From positions 106,170,701 through 106,234,700 of the forward strand of contig QVOM02000112.1 of NCBI GenBank assembly GCA_003586115.2: a stretch of 64,000 nt of DNA, written 5' to 3'. Below are positions 36,401 to 47,339 of the stretch, in pieces. The position numbers were made by a program, and so were the translations under genes. Positions within the stretch are counted from its first letter, which is position 1. Each line of letters opens with the position of its first letter. Under the pieces are notes generated by a model. That model made no database searches. It had not been told where the DNA came from and saw nothing but the letters and a program-made list of their open reading frames with translations. This DNA comes from Salvator merianae. Lineage: Eukaryota; Chordata; Lepidosauria; Squamata; Teiidae.

Positions 36401-37869
36401 AGTCATAGGGGCAAACATCCGAAATTGCATCGTGAATATTTGACGTTTTGTTGGAGTCCCATCAAAAACATCAGGCAGCCTGATAGTGGGCTGATGTGGT
36501 GGCCCATGATAATCACAGAGCTGTTGAACTGTGGTGTCACAGCAGCTACTGGCACAGGGGTTGGGGCTGAAGCAGCTAGCATGACCAGAGGTGATGACTA
36601 GACTGGATAGGTGCTGGAGCAGCCAGTGTGACTGGAGGCTGTTGTTGAACCTGGGTCAAGGGCTGGTAACCCTAACTGGCTGTGGAATCCAAGTGTCTCA
36701 GGAAAGGTGCATCTTGTGGAATGATCAGCAGATCCAGGGCTGGCCAAGCAATTTTCAGTGTTGACTAGGGCTGCCCAGAAGCATGGCAGGGGTATGATAA
36801 CTTATTGCTAGTCAGTGGTGATAAAGTGATCAGATGGAGTAGCAATAGCTTGGAAAGTTGATGGGACCATCTGAACAGAGACGTCTGGTGACCACTCCAT
36901 GGGATGTCTGGTATCTTGAGATACTCCAGACCTACCCTGGACATGTGAGGAGGTGCAGCTATCAGAAATGGCCTGGCACAGTCCCCATCAGTACTCATGT
37001 ATCCCCTCCACAGGGGTTTGGTTGTCTTGTTGGGCCCATACCTTCCCAAGACCAGTTAAGCTGCCCCAGGATTCTACCCAGGCTGGTGATGGGGAGCCTG
37101 GGAGCTTGAACTGAATGCCACTTGGGTCAGGTGTTCTTGGCTATGTTGTGGTTTCCACTCACAGAAGTGAGAATAACTGATGGGTAGTTCTGGAGCCGTT
37201 CATGCAGTGGCAGGTAGGTGACAGTCCTGAGAGGGATACGGCCCATGGTGCTGTGCTGTGTTTAGGGATCGTGCTCATGGTTGGAGTTGGCTCTTGCTAG
37301 GTCTGGGCCATTTGTAATCCTAGTAAGGGCTGGATGGATTCAGCCACAAGCACCAAACTAAGTATTCATAATCCAAGATATGGCTGGATAGATTTGGCTG
37401 CTGGTTGCAAAATTCCAGGAGTGCTGCTGGTAAAGTTGAGTTTCAACTCAGTTGTCGCAGTCCTGGATCCATAGCTATGCAAGGCAGAGGCCTCTAGCTC
37501 TTGCAGTGTAGGTTCTTGGGGATATGAATTGCCAGGATAGTGCTCTGTATTCTTGCCTGTCACCACAGCCTCAGTGTCAGAACCTAGTCTGCTGGTGATG
37601 GGTCCTTCCATGACCCCAATCTCTTGTCAAGTGAAACAGGACTCAGGATGGTGGGGATTACTGGCAGCCTCTCTGCAGCCTCTCGAGTTCTGCCTGAGGT
37701 ATCTCCAGGCCCAGATTATACTGAGTCCACAGACTGCTGGAAACCTCTGTGTCTTCAGCAATTGTTTGCTTCAACGCAGGTGGGGATGAGCCTTGGCCAT
37801 GTTCTGAGTTGATGGTAATCTTTCTATCAGAATCACCACCCAGCCCCATTCATTCCATTGACTTCAACA

Positions 37870-38136
37870 TACGCTCAAACTTTATTCGTTAACAGATTAA
37901 AGAGATCCTAGGGCAGTACAGAGTTTATTAATTATTCTGTTCCACTTCATTTCCACACCCCCGTGCTATGCTCAGACCAGTGTAACCTTGAGTTCCCAGA
38001 ATAACTAGCAGTTCTTGGTAGTACTATCAGCCTGTGCAAGGACTAGCTACAACACAAGGGGAAAGCTAACAGAGATGGTTGGGTCTGGGGAAAGGACAAA
38101 GATGGAAACACACTGGACAAGTTGACAGTTCTGACA
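37870..38136 (-). repeat. 5' LTR of the Gypsy element
   Basis: The outer edge at 38136 reads TGTCAGAACTGTCAACTTG on the minus strand and matches the 3' LTR start. An AATAAA signal (minus strand, 37885-37880) fits the end of an LTR R region. The inner border and primer-binding site are not clear, so the left coordinate is approximate. Confidence 0.6.
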
Positions 38137-38273
38137 CCTTGCATACTACAGTTTGTTTTCTGAATCTCTGTTCCATGGCATTGTATGATGACCATGAGTA
38201 GTGTATGATTTTTTTGCTAATTCAACAGTTCTCTAGAGTTAATATAGCTTTGCCTCAGGAGAACACAATGTCC

Positions 38274-38440
38274 AGCTGATCTTGGCTGGTATTGAAAAAC
38301 TAAGCAGTGTTTGACCTAGTAAGTACTTGGATGGGGGAACCACAAAAACCCTGGAAGAAAACAATGGCAAACCACTTCTGTATGGCTGCCAAGAAAGCTA
38401 CACAAACATATCTATGTTGTCAGTAGAAGGCAAGGTCAAC
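38274..38440 (+). mobile_element. 5S rRNA-derived SINE
   Basis: The head CTGATCTTGGCTG...CTAAGCAGTGTTTGACCTAG...AAGTACTTGGATGGGGGAAC follows 5S rRNA, including its internal polymerase III control region. The head is then joined to CAATGGCAAACCACTTCTGT and the rest of a SINE body. It is not a 5S gene because it lacks the 5' and 3' thirds of the rRNA. The body is nearly identical for over 40 bp with that of the tRNA-headed SINE at 20006-20205. 5S-type SINEs are known from squamates. Confidence 0.85.
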
Positions 38441-40860
38441 TTTTTGGTGTCTTAATCTTTTAATGGGGTTTTGCAAGGAAAGAAAGTAACTGAACCAAAA
38501 CAAAAAAACTAATTCTGCCATTCCCATACTAATATTACATAACGTTTCCTTTTGTAGACACTAGTTTCACATCTGAAAACAGAAAAATTAAAGCCGTATT
38601 TAAAAAGAAAAAGGAAATTAGATCATTGCTAGTCAGGTAAGTGGCTACACCTATTAGGACCATGTTCACACTGGGTTGGTAAACCGACCCAGGGGATTGC
38701 CTTGAACATGTCATCTGCACTATAGAACGTCCACACTGGACAAAGTGTTGGAGCAGGCTATGGCATGAAAATGGCACCATAGCCCACTCCAAGGGTGAAT
38801 CCAGCATTGTAGCTGGTATACCAAACCAGCAGCACTGTGTATGAACAGCACACAGGTCATGGTCCAGTGATACACAGACCAAAGTCCAAAAATGATAAAT
38901 AGGGCAAAACATCTCCCCTGGGGGGTCCGTGAAAGCATTCTTTGGGGCGCGTGGAATAAAGAGCTCCAAGGGCACTGTGTGCAACAGAGGCAGCATTGTG
39001 CCACTGCCAGGTTTTTTTTTTCTTTTTTGAGGGCAGACTGGTCTATCTTCCTAGAAAGGATATCTCATTTACATTTTCTTGTGCTCTGATGGCTGAAGTA
39101 TCACAGTTATGTCTGGCATTATGCATGGCCATGAAAATGCCATAAAGCGGCTGTACCTGTCTGCCCCCTTATGGGGTGAGTTGGACAAGCCAAGATGTCT
39201 TGGTGATGCTGGGTTTCGGTATGATACACACTCAGCAACCAAACACATGCACTTTTTGGACCTCTAGCCAAGCTTCAACTTGTCTATCAGGTACTATGGC
39301 CCTCTGCTCTTCTCATACTGTGAACTTACCGCCAGATGCGCTACATGGGAGCAGCACCCACTTGCTTGCCCTCCAAATTGACCGTGTTTTCCTTCTCTAT
39401 AATCAGGTGGGATGGATGCTCTAAGCAACAGTTAAAGGAGAGACAATCTTATCAGAGCTGATCTCAGCAGAGCCAGTGGACACACCATAATTTTGCATTT
39501 CTTCTTGTCTGATGACATTATTACTGCTAACTTGACAGTACAGAAGGAGAGCAGCTGGTTTCTCAGCCAACTCTATAGCGTGTGATGGTTCTATTCTTCA
39601 TTTCGCTGCACCTTAACATGCCATCAAAAAGCCATAAATAAGTTTGCTTACTTCCAGTTTCCTGATAGCCCAACCTTAGCTCCTGTGCTGTAAGAACTTT
39701 TATATAGGCACAAAAGGTATTTTTCCCTGTGAAATCTTTACACAGAGGAGTGGCATTAATACGACTTTTGGTACAGAGCCATAAAATCTACAGGCTTTAT
39801 TTTTTCTGCATGTGTATCCATGAAAATATAATCAGTATTAACCTGTTCCCCACTAAACTGTTTTTAGCTGAACTAAAATGTAATCAAGCTTTCATCTATT
39901 TTATTTTACAAACTTGTGGCACATTCCAGCAAAAGACAGAGAATTTTTAAAATTCAGGGGTTTGGTGCAAGGGTTTACATTTTTATCTCTGCAACAAGAA
40001 TCAACATACCTAGAATAAAGGATGTCTTTTAGATGAAAAGTGTTCCCTTGTTTTTATACACCTTTCAATTAAATTACTTCTTTTTTTGAAGTACATTTAT
40101 GCCAAACCAGGGATTGTTCTTAATAAAGTTTAAGAATATAACACAATGCTTCCATCTGCACTTCAAAGACAGGATGTTCAAGAGAAAATTATTATTTGCA
40201 AAGGTAATAATCTTCTGTAGACCACCTGTATTTAAAATAAAAAGCACACCTCTGACTAGCATATTTTAAAGTATTCATCTGCAAATGTCAGGAGAAAAGT
40301 GAAGATTACAATTTGAAAATTGTTAGTATTCATAATAATACTGCATACTTAACATAACATTTTCTTAAAAAGTAATAATAATAAAAATAAAATCTGGAGA
40401 CCAGCAGTCTAGCCAACCTAGTTTCTTGTTCTGTTTGTGCCTATATGGCTGAGAGGTTATTAAGGAATAAAAGATTATTTTGCATCTGCATTTTTTGTCA
40501 AAACATCTCATAATACTTTCCAAACTTGGTCATGGTTATTAGTGCCATTTAAGACACACAGAAACATGAGGTTGCACGGTTTTCTGTATTCTATGCACAG
40601 CTTGAAGCAGAGGAGGAAACAGAATTGCAGCCATTCTGACGCTTTCCCAGGACCTTTCGGCCCAGTCATTCAGATCATACCCCAAATGCATTTAGCCATT
40701 ATACACGTTTCTAGTGCAAGTAGCATTTAAAACAATACTGCTATGTCCTATTGGATTTCATGTGAAGTGCTTTCTATGTTAGTTAATGTGTAATTTAGAG
40801 GCATTGCAAATAAAATAAAATAAAATAAAGCTAACCCAACCTAGTCAAAGGCTGTTATGA
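38441..40860. other. No gene seen; unassigned sequence
   Basis: About 38660-39190 has the look of a decayed DNA transposon (start 'accatgttcacactggg', internal 'accatagcccactcc'), but no clear ends or duplications were found. The rest is unique AT-rich sequence ending in an AAAAT microsatellite at 40808-40829. No exon was recognised. Confidence 0.5.
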
Positions 40861-40871
40861 ATTTTGCATTA

Positions 40872-41040
40872 GGTGCAGCTGTAGCACAATGCTAGAGCAT
40901 CTGTTTTGTATTTGAAGGTCCCAGGTTAATCTCTGGAATCTCCAGATAGGAAACAGAGAGATCTCTGCTTGATACCCTGGGAAGTTGCTCCCAGTCATAG
41001 AAGGGCCAGTTAGGCCACTAAGTCCAGCTTCCTGCAGGAA
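40872..41040 (+). mobile_element. Sauria-type tRNA-derived SINE
   Basis: It has an A box region CTGTAGCACAATGCTAGAGC, a B box region GGTCCCAGGTTAATCTC, and the following 'ggaatctccagatagg', 'tgcttgataccctgggaagttgctcccagtca' and 'taggccactaagtccagcttcctg'. This is the layout of the squamate Sauria SINE. The tail is truncated and no target duplication was seen. Confidence 0.8.
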
Positions 41041-41109
41041 TTCAGATTATAGCATCCAGTGAATCCATTCTCTATAGGCACTGAATTCATTTGTAGATCT
41101 ATTCATATT

Positions 41110-42110
41110 GTAACTAGAGTTTCATCCACACAGGTGGCCAGGTGGCAGGACTTTCAAATGTAGGCACCTAGGGTGTGGCCTGTCCAAACACATCTAGCCC
41201 CTGAGTTGCTCCAACCTCTGACTGAAGCAACCTACCTGTAAACCCCTTCAAATTACTCAGGACACTATGGTTGGAGATGCATGGAGGGGAAATGAATGAG
41301 CAGGTGAAAGTCTTCCTGGAATCACCACACAGAGGATGAAAAATAGTCAATTTCTGGTGCTGTTTCTGGTGCTCTGAAGCGAGTCTGGGTAGGATCCTCA
41401 TTGCTGTGAGTGGAGTTCCACTTACAGCAACATTCTGGAAGCTGTGGTCAGGCAAATGGTGTTTGCCCATCACTTTGGTTGCTCATAGAGCACCTTCTGT
41501 GCCTCTTACTCTGGATCTTGCCGCTTTCAGGCTGCATATGGATGCAGCCTATTTTCTTCCTGGTATTCAGTTTGAATCTGCCTTCTTGAAGGTTAAGTTA
41601 TCTATACTCTGTCCTAATTTATGGGAAAATAGAATGCATAACTTCCATGTCCAGCTCCACAGGTCACCTGAAAATCTCACTTATAAGCAATACTCCAGGG
41701 TAAAGCCCCTCCAGAATAATTGCTTGTTGACTTCACAGTGTGGTGCTGACATTGTGCTTGCATGATATACTGACACACACATCTGGGTATTTCATATTGT
41801 TGAAATACCCAGAAGTGTGCAATCACTATCACCACACATGTGCAGCCACCTTTTTCAAGCCTTGCACATGTGCGGTGGCAACACGTTCAAGATGGTGGCT
41901 CCCACTGGCAGCATCCAGACAGGTAGGATATAGTGGTATTTCAAGAGAATCTGTGTTCAGAGTGGGGGTTTCCTGAAATAGGTTATAGTGTGTTTTCACC
42001 CTGATATTGCGGGGCTATGTTGGGGTAGCCACAGATATGTGTGGCAATCCCAACATAGCTAAGCTATAATAGCACCATTTATCCCCTGTCTGGATGCGGC
42101 ATCACGTCTC
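41110..42110. mobile_element. Decayed DNA-transposon cluster with internal hairpins
   Basis: The left part begins GTTTCATCCACACAGG, and a GGCTGCATATGGATGCAGCC palindrome lies at about 41530, related to the ends at 21396 and 28274. Downstream, 41783-41812 is a perfect 12-bp hairpin (CTGGGTATTTCA and inverse). 42014-42059 is a 20-bp stem (GCTATGTTGGG...GCCACA) with two mismatches, and the segment ends near GTCTGGATGCGGCAT. Exact element borders are not resolved. Confidence 0.45.
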
Positions 42111-42119
42111 TCTTAAGCA

Positions 42120-43020
42120 CAACATCCCTTTCAGTTGTTTTAAAAGGGCTGTCATTTTCCTTTTGCACCTTTTGCTGTTGCACTTAGAAGGATATCTTGC
42201 ACCTTCGTGAGAGGAGAATAGGTCATCTGAAAGACTTCTGATTCATAAGCAGTGACACTGGAGTATTCCAAAGAATAACTTCAAGCTCTTGGATTAGAAA
42301 AAGTTAAACAGGTTAGAAGGAAGTGCAGAAGGGATATTGACTTTCAAGATTTCTTTGCAAAGATAAGTAGCACAAGAGCTAACATGCTGTCTCGTATGTT
42401 ATTAATTCTCTGGTTCCCAAATAGCTAAGGATATTTACCATTCCTAATGAAGAAAACTGTTCTCAAGGACTGGAGTGAATACACAGTGTTCCAGGAGTGA
42501 TTATGGGAACAGAATATGCTCTTGCTACTTTTATTGTGCCTACCATCAACTAATATTGGAACCAACCATGAAAAGTTTTCCAGAGAGGCATCGATGCTAC
42601 CTTAATTTTTTTTAGCAAGAACAAGCAAGACAGGTACGGAATTGGTAGCTGAATTCCTGGGGGCAACTGATGTCAGAAAACAAGATATCATATACAGAAA
42701 ATTCAAATATTCTCAGACTCCTTCTAGAAGGCAAGAGGCAATCACAGGACCTAAAGAAAATCCTGCAATTGCCTGTCATTGCCCCCACCAGACATGGGAG
42801 CCAAGTGCCCACCCACTTCCCTTTGTTTTTTCTTATGCGCTTAACTAGCATCCAGGTATTTTCAAGAGGAACAATCACAGAAGCAGCAGACAGACACAGG
42901 GTAGCGTTCACTGTTATGGGAAACCCAGCGTCGTTTCCAGATTCCCTGTAATAACCATGTTTCAGGATATTACCTAGATATTCCAAGACTATATTAGGAA
43001 TGCTGCAGATCATGTGGCAG
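42120..43020. other. No gene or clear repeat seen
   Basis: Unassigned sequence. The overlapping short frames on both strands at 42612-43031 lack any recognised motif or paired splice sites. Confidence 0.5.
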
Positions 43021-43025
43021 ACCCT

Positions 43026-43236
43026 AGTCACACCTAAGTTTTAATCCAGCTTCAGTCCACTTTCAGACTGAGAGAAGACATCTGTGAAGCAATAAGATAT
43101 TTTCCTTCAGCATTATCTATCTCAGAAAATCCACCTTTGGGTTAGATAATGTGGAAAGAAAATGATTCGTCACTTTGCTGATGTATTCTTTCAGTCCAAA
43201 AGTGGACTGAAGCTGGGTTAAAACTTAGGTGTGACT
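43026..43236. mobile_element. 211-bp fully palindromic MITE
   Basis: Terminal arms of 38 bp (43026-43063 and 43199-43236) beginning AGTCACACCTAAGTTTTAAT are 37/38 identical as inverted repeats. The inner sequence is also palindromic with more changes (ACTGAGAGAAGACATC against ACTGAAAGAATACATC; ATTATCTA shared). The high arm identity suggests a fairly young insertion. No target duplication is evident. Confidence 0.85.
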
Positions 43237-43715
43237 GAGCCCTCAGTGTAGAACTGGGAGAATCTTGGGTTTTAACCTGCATCTAGAGGCACCCTTATGC
43301 TGAGAATGTTAGTGGTTCTATATATTCTGTTGATAGAATGAAAATTTAGGGGATATTAGGAATGCCTATAGCTCCACGGTGCAGCAACATCCTGGAAAGC
43401 AGAGGCTTACAGGTTTGATTCTCAGCATCTTCCTGTCTGGGCCAAGAAAATTTGTCCATGTAGTCACCAGAAATTGGTTCTGATTTGATGTTGTATTCTT
43501 TTTTCTTTTGCTCTATAACTGCAATAAAGTTTGACTGAGTGACTGACATACCCACCTTGATCTTACCTTTTGAAGAATAAGCATACCAAAGTCTTAAAAT
43601 CTCTTGTCATTGATCATTTCCCCATCTTCTGAGTTGTTACAGTTTAGGTTTTTTAAAGCCTTTCTTAGTGTGAGCATCATACTCAAGATAGGGTCTGGCC
43701 ACTACACTGCTGTTA

Positions 43716-44190
43716 TTAATTCTTGTTATTTGGCGGCTCTGCTGTCATGCCCTCCAACATGAGCTGGGCATAACAGCGGAATGCCTTCAGTTCAGCTTGC
43801 CTTGTTGAGAGGCGGCAGATGGATATGAATGATGATTCACACAGGGAGGGCCAAACTGGCAACTGGGAATGGTGCCTTCCTTTCAGTGAACTAGACACAT
43901 ATCCAGTACGGATGCCATCCTCGTTCAATGCAAGGAATGGCTCAACTTTCCCAGCCACTGCTTTATCCCTCCTTGCAAAAGCCTTCAGTCTCCTGGACCT
44001 GCCTGTTCTTGAAGAGGCAGATGAATTAAAGTCATTGTGCTCTCCTGTCCTGGATTTTCTGGAACATGTTTGGAGCACAGATGAGTTTGCTGATGCCGTC
44101 TGGAATTACATTTGTCTTTTTGCACCTAAACCACACTGCAGATTCATATTCAACTTCCAGTCAACTTCACTTCCAAGATTATCTGCATAA
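43716..44190. other. Overlapping open frames on both strands, identity unknown
   Basis: Frames of about 120 codons are open on the minus strand (43716-44078) and the plus strand (43819-44190) across the same DNA. The minus peptide has stretches such as VEPFLALNEDGIRTG and CRLSTRQAELKAF that look protein-like, but I do not recognise a family. No start context or splice sites decide between strands. It may be a fragment of a processed or transposon gene, or chance. Confidence 0.2.
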
Positions 44191-44977
44191 ATACTGTTGC
44201 CAAATGAAGTATTTCACACCTCCACACTGGATTCTTATTTCCTAATTGAAGTTATGTTGATAGGGCATGGAAGACATTAGACAAAGGGAATTGCCTATCC
44301 CTGAGAAAAGATTTGTATTTGCATATGTTTTGTGTTATATGCAGAGTTGTGCTTGGAAGAAGTAGAGAACACAAAGGGTTAGCAGCCCACAGATGAGTAG
44401 AGCAGGGTGAAGGGGGTGAAAGAGACTTCAGTTGGAACAAAGTATGATTTAAGGAGATCAAAGTGAAATTTCCAATCGGCCCTCCTACCCCATTCCCCAT
44501 TTTGTTGTCCTGATTATAAATTGTTTAAGTTCTTGAATTACGCTAAAGACATGAGTGTTTTGCTTTTTCCTAGTGTCAGTGCTAAACCATGTATCTATAA
44601 GTTGTAAAATAGTTACATTTCTGTACGCTGTTCATTAGGAAGAGCCATGGTATTTCAGATGGAGTGTATTATGTCATCTTAAATATCTTGCAGCCACAAG
44701 GTATCAACAGGGGTGGTGGGAGCAGAGAAACTGGTGGGGAAGATGAGAAGTCTCTGGTGGCAGCCTTGCCTTTGATCTCCCTGCCAGTTATGCTGAATAG
44801 GCCGCTGCAGCAATATCATGAAGAACAAACCAACTTGAATTAAAGGGAGCTAAATCAAATGTGTGTTGTGATGCTGAGTTTCCACCAATGTATTGTAGCC
44901 ATATCCAATAGTTGAGGCTCAAAGCAGAGCTATGGAACATCGCATAACAACCCCAAGAACTGTGACAAATGGGAGGA

Positions 44978-45307
44978 ATAAAATCGCAATAATTATTTCA
45001 TAGTTTTACAGTGGTATAATGTATTGAGATATTTTTGCTTCATCTCCAATAAGGGAGGAGCTTTCGCTTCATTTTTAAGTGCATAATAATACAGGATAAT
45101 TAACTTAAAATCATTGTTCGGCAGCAGCTGATCATGCAGGGTGCAGAGGAGGAGCTAGATAGCAATTCACTGTTTGTCATTTATCTCTGTAATCCACAAC
45201 AAACTGAGGTTACTTCTAAATGAAATTGAAGCCTCATTTGCTATGGTTTATGAAGATCAAACCGCTAATGGTGAATCGCCACGGAGCCTATTCCTTTTGC
45301 CCCGTGC
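44978..45307 (+). repeat. 330-bp duplicated block, copy A
   Basis: This is co-linear with 48740-49076 at roughly 80-85% identity by eye. Shared stretches include ATATTTTTGCTTCATCTCCA, TTTTTAAGTGCATAATAATA, CAGGATAAT, TTTGTCATTTATCTCTGTAA and GGTTACTTCTAAATGAAAT. There is no poly-A, terminal inverted repeat or tRNA-like head. Flanking sequences do not match. Confidence 0.85.
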
Positions 45308-45309
45308 TC

Positions 45310-46130
45310 TGATATCTGCACAATCTAGAGCTTTTTTGCAGACATTTTGCAACGTGCAGTTACTACGATTTGAGAATGCAGCTTTCTTTGAGAGAATTTC
45401 AGTGCCTTCTGTTAACAGATGGTAGTATGCTGCCCCAAAGATCCTGTCTTGCGCTAGTCACTTTCCTATGCACTCATGTCTCAGCCAGTAGTTACTTTTC
45501 ATGCCACTGCTGTTTCACAACTATTGGGAACAAACCACTTTGTTTCACCCATGGGACAATCTCAACCACTTTTTTGTTAGGATGATGTTTAGCAATGGGC
45601 CACTATTCAGTAGCAAAATGGAAGTTCCCAGCTTCGGTCCCCAGATTTTCCAGAAAGGACTGTGGGCAATTCCTTTCTGAAATCCTGGAGAATGGCTACC
45701 AGTCTACATGGCTCATCCAGATATATTTTATTTATACCCTGCTGCATCACACAAAAGCTTTGGGGCAGCTTGCATATTCAGACATAGACAATAAAATCCA
45801 CTATATACTAAGACTGTAAAAGCCATTCTTAAAAACAGATATAAAAACAAAACTTTAAACCCAATGTGAATAGCTCCACATTGCAGCTGTTAGCTTCTGT
45901 TTTAGAGAAAGATGGGGATTATCTTGTATTCCCTATTGGTTTTTCCTGTACACATCTGCTGCTGAAGGCATGCTTTGAAGCTGCCCTGGTCATTCAAATT
46001 TAAGGAAAGTAATCCCTGTTAATAGTGGTAGCTCTGTGCCTCTGTGCAGATCTGCCAGGAAAAGAGGCTCCCTTCTAAAGAGAAAGTTCTGCAAGAAAGT
46101 GAATGCAGCACTGAGTTTACAAAAAATACT
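45310..46130. other. No gene seen
   Basis: Unassigned. At about 45725-45785 'ttatttataccctgctgcatcacac...ttggggcagcttgcatattcag' resembles a reptile LINE-like repeat end. Confidence 0.4.
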
Positions 46131-46134
46131 CATT

Positions 46135-46204
46135 TCCTTCCTTCCTTCCTTCCTTCCTTCCTTCCTTCCTTCCTTCCTTCCTTCCTTCCTTCCTTCCTTC
46201 CTTC
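46135..46204 (+). repeat. CTTC tetranucleotide microsatellite
   Basis: About 17 uninterrupted CCTT units. Translated frames across it give low-complexity peptides only. Confidence 0.98.
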
Positions 46205-46491
46205 TCTTCTTCCCTCCCCCTCCCTTTCTCCTTTGTGACACATTCAGAAAACATACATACATTGGTTAATTGGAAAGAATTCTGACCCTGGCTGTTAAAA
46301 GGCAGAAAGAAAAATGCTATCATTCATCTTTCTTCAAGCAGTAGGACCAATAGGTTCACAGGTAAAGGGATGGAGGAAGTGTATCCTTGAGGCTTTGTGT
46401 TAATTGTTAAGACATCACACCAAAACAGGAGTCTGGCAGCTTAACTCAAATGAATTTGAGACTAGAAGATAGATGCTTCAGAGAAAACACA

Positions 46492-46958
46492 GGCTCTTTC
46501 TGCACTTATCTCAGGTAAGTTGGGATCAGCAGGTCTGGAATGGCCGTGTCCACTGATCCAGAATGCAGGAAGATGTGGGCAGGTTTAGCACCGCTTGCAC
46601 CAACAGTGCTGATCTGGACCAATCCATGGTGCAGCTGCAAAGCTCACGCAAGCTTCATGGCCACACCCCCATGCCTTCGAGGGCTAGGAACAAAAGTTTT
46701 TTGGTGGCACGCTATGGCATGCTGCTGAAAGACACTTCCCAGTAGTCCTGAACACGGCAGGCATGCCTTCTGTATGCCTCCTATGTTTTGGATTAGGGCT
46801 GCACTGGTCTGCTGGTAGACTTGATTCCATGGGTCTACCAGTGATCTGGATTAAGGTCTCCCATAATCCAGATCACGGTCTGTCAAATGCAGATAGAGTG
46901 GACTGGCAGGGTGTGTGGCCTCATAGATCCACATTAATACCCATGAAGAAAGGCCCAT
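46492..46958. mobile_element. Non-autonomous DNA transposon-like element with GGCTCTTTCTGCACTT end
   Basis: Left end GGCTCTTTCTGCACTTATC and right end CATGAAGAAAGGCCC are inverted GGSCYTTTCT-type termini like those of the 180-bp family. The internal 'gatccatgggtctaccagtgatctgga...ccagatcacgg' adds inverted repeats. It carries no TSD that I can verify. Confidence 0.45.
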
Positions 46959-47077
46959 AGTAAATTGTCATTTTTCCTGCATTGAGCCCTAGGGAGGAAT
47001 TCTGAATTTGATGTCCCAGGTTTCCTGACTGTAGTTTAGACCTTGCTTAAATTGGGTGGACTGAGCATTTGACTTAG

Positions 47078-47330
47078 GCCATTTCCACACTCACCTTGCT
47101 TGGAGTAGTTTAATTATTCTTCTCCAGCCTGTGTCTGGACCAAGCACACCAGCTTCTGACTGCATCAGAAGTTTGGTGATGTTGCCCATCCTGGACCAAC
47201 ACCAGCAGCCATGTGAAGGCACCATACCTGTTTCAGTCCACACAACTGATTCCCCATCTCTGCCAGTGATTGGCCCAGGCCCCATCCCTTGTACATTGTG
47301 TCTGGTAAACAAGGGTGGGGCTGGAAAGAC
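47078..47330 (+). mobile_element. DNA-transposon-like element, copy in direct orientation
   Basis: It starts GGCCATTTCCACACTCACCT and carries 'ggaccaacaccagcagc' and 'tcagtccacacaactgatt'. The sequence at 50420-50663 is an inverted copy with the same blocks and ends GTGTGGAAACAGCC. Confidence 0.55.
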
Positions 47331-47339
47331 TGAACATAC

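Larger units (their letters stand above)
32033..38136 (-). mobile_element. Degenerate Ty3/Gypsy chromovirus-like LTR retrotransposon
   Basis: The element reads right to left. The order is 5' LTR remnant, gag with zinc knuckle, protease region, reverse transcriptase, RNase H, integrase with zinc-binding and C-terminal parts, chromodomain, polypurine tract and 3' LTR remnant. The two LTR starts share TGTCAG...CTGTCAACTTGTC, about 80% identical over 75 bp, and both lie at the expected outer or inner edge. The reverse transcriptase style (YLDD, LCTDY) and the chromodomain resemble the sushi-ichi group. Frameshifts and stops occur throughout, so no product is expected. LTR divergence points to an old insertion. 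Confidence 0.85.

Noticed and set aside
38274..38345. A true 5S rRNA gene
   Set aside because: Only the internal promoter region is 5S-like; both ends of the rRNA are missing and a SINE body follows.
46135..46204. CRISPR-like array
   Set aside because: This and the other regular repeats in the window are microsatellites or minisatellites without spacers, in vertebrate DNA.
46036..46323. Frames coding FLPS or EGRK repeats
   Set aside because: They are simple translations of the CTTC microsatellite.
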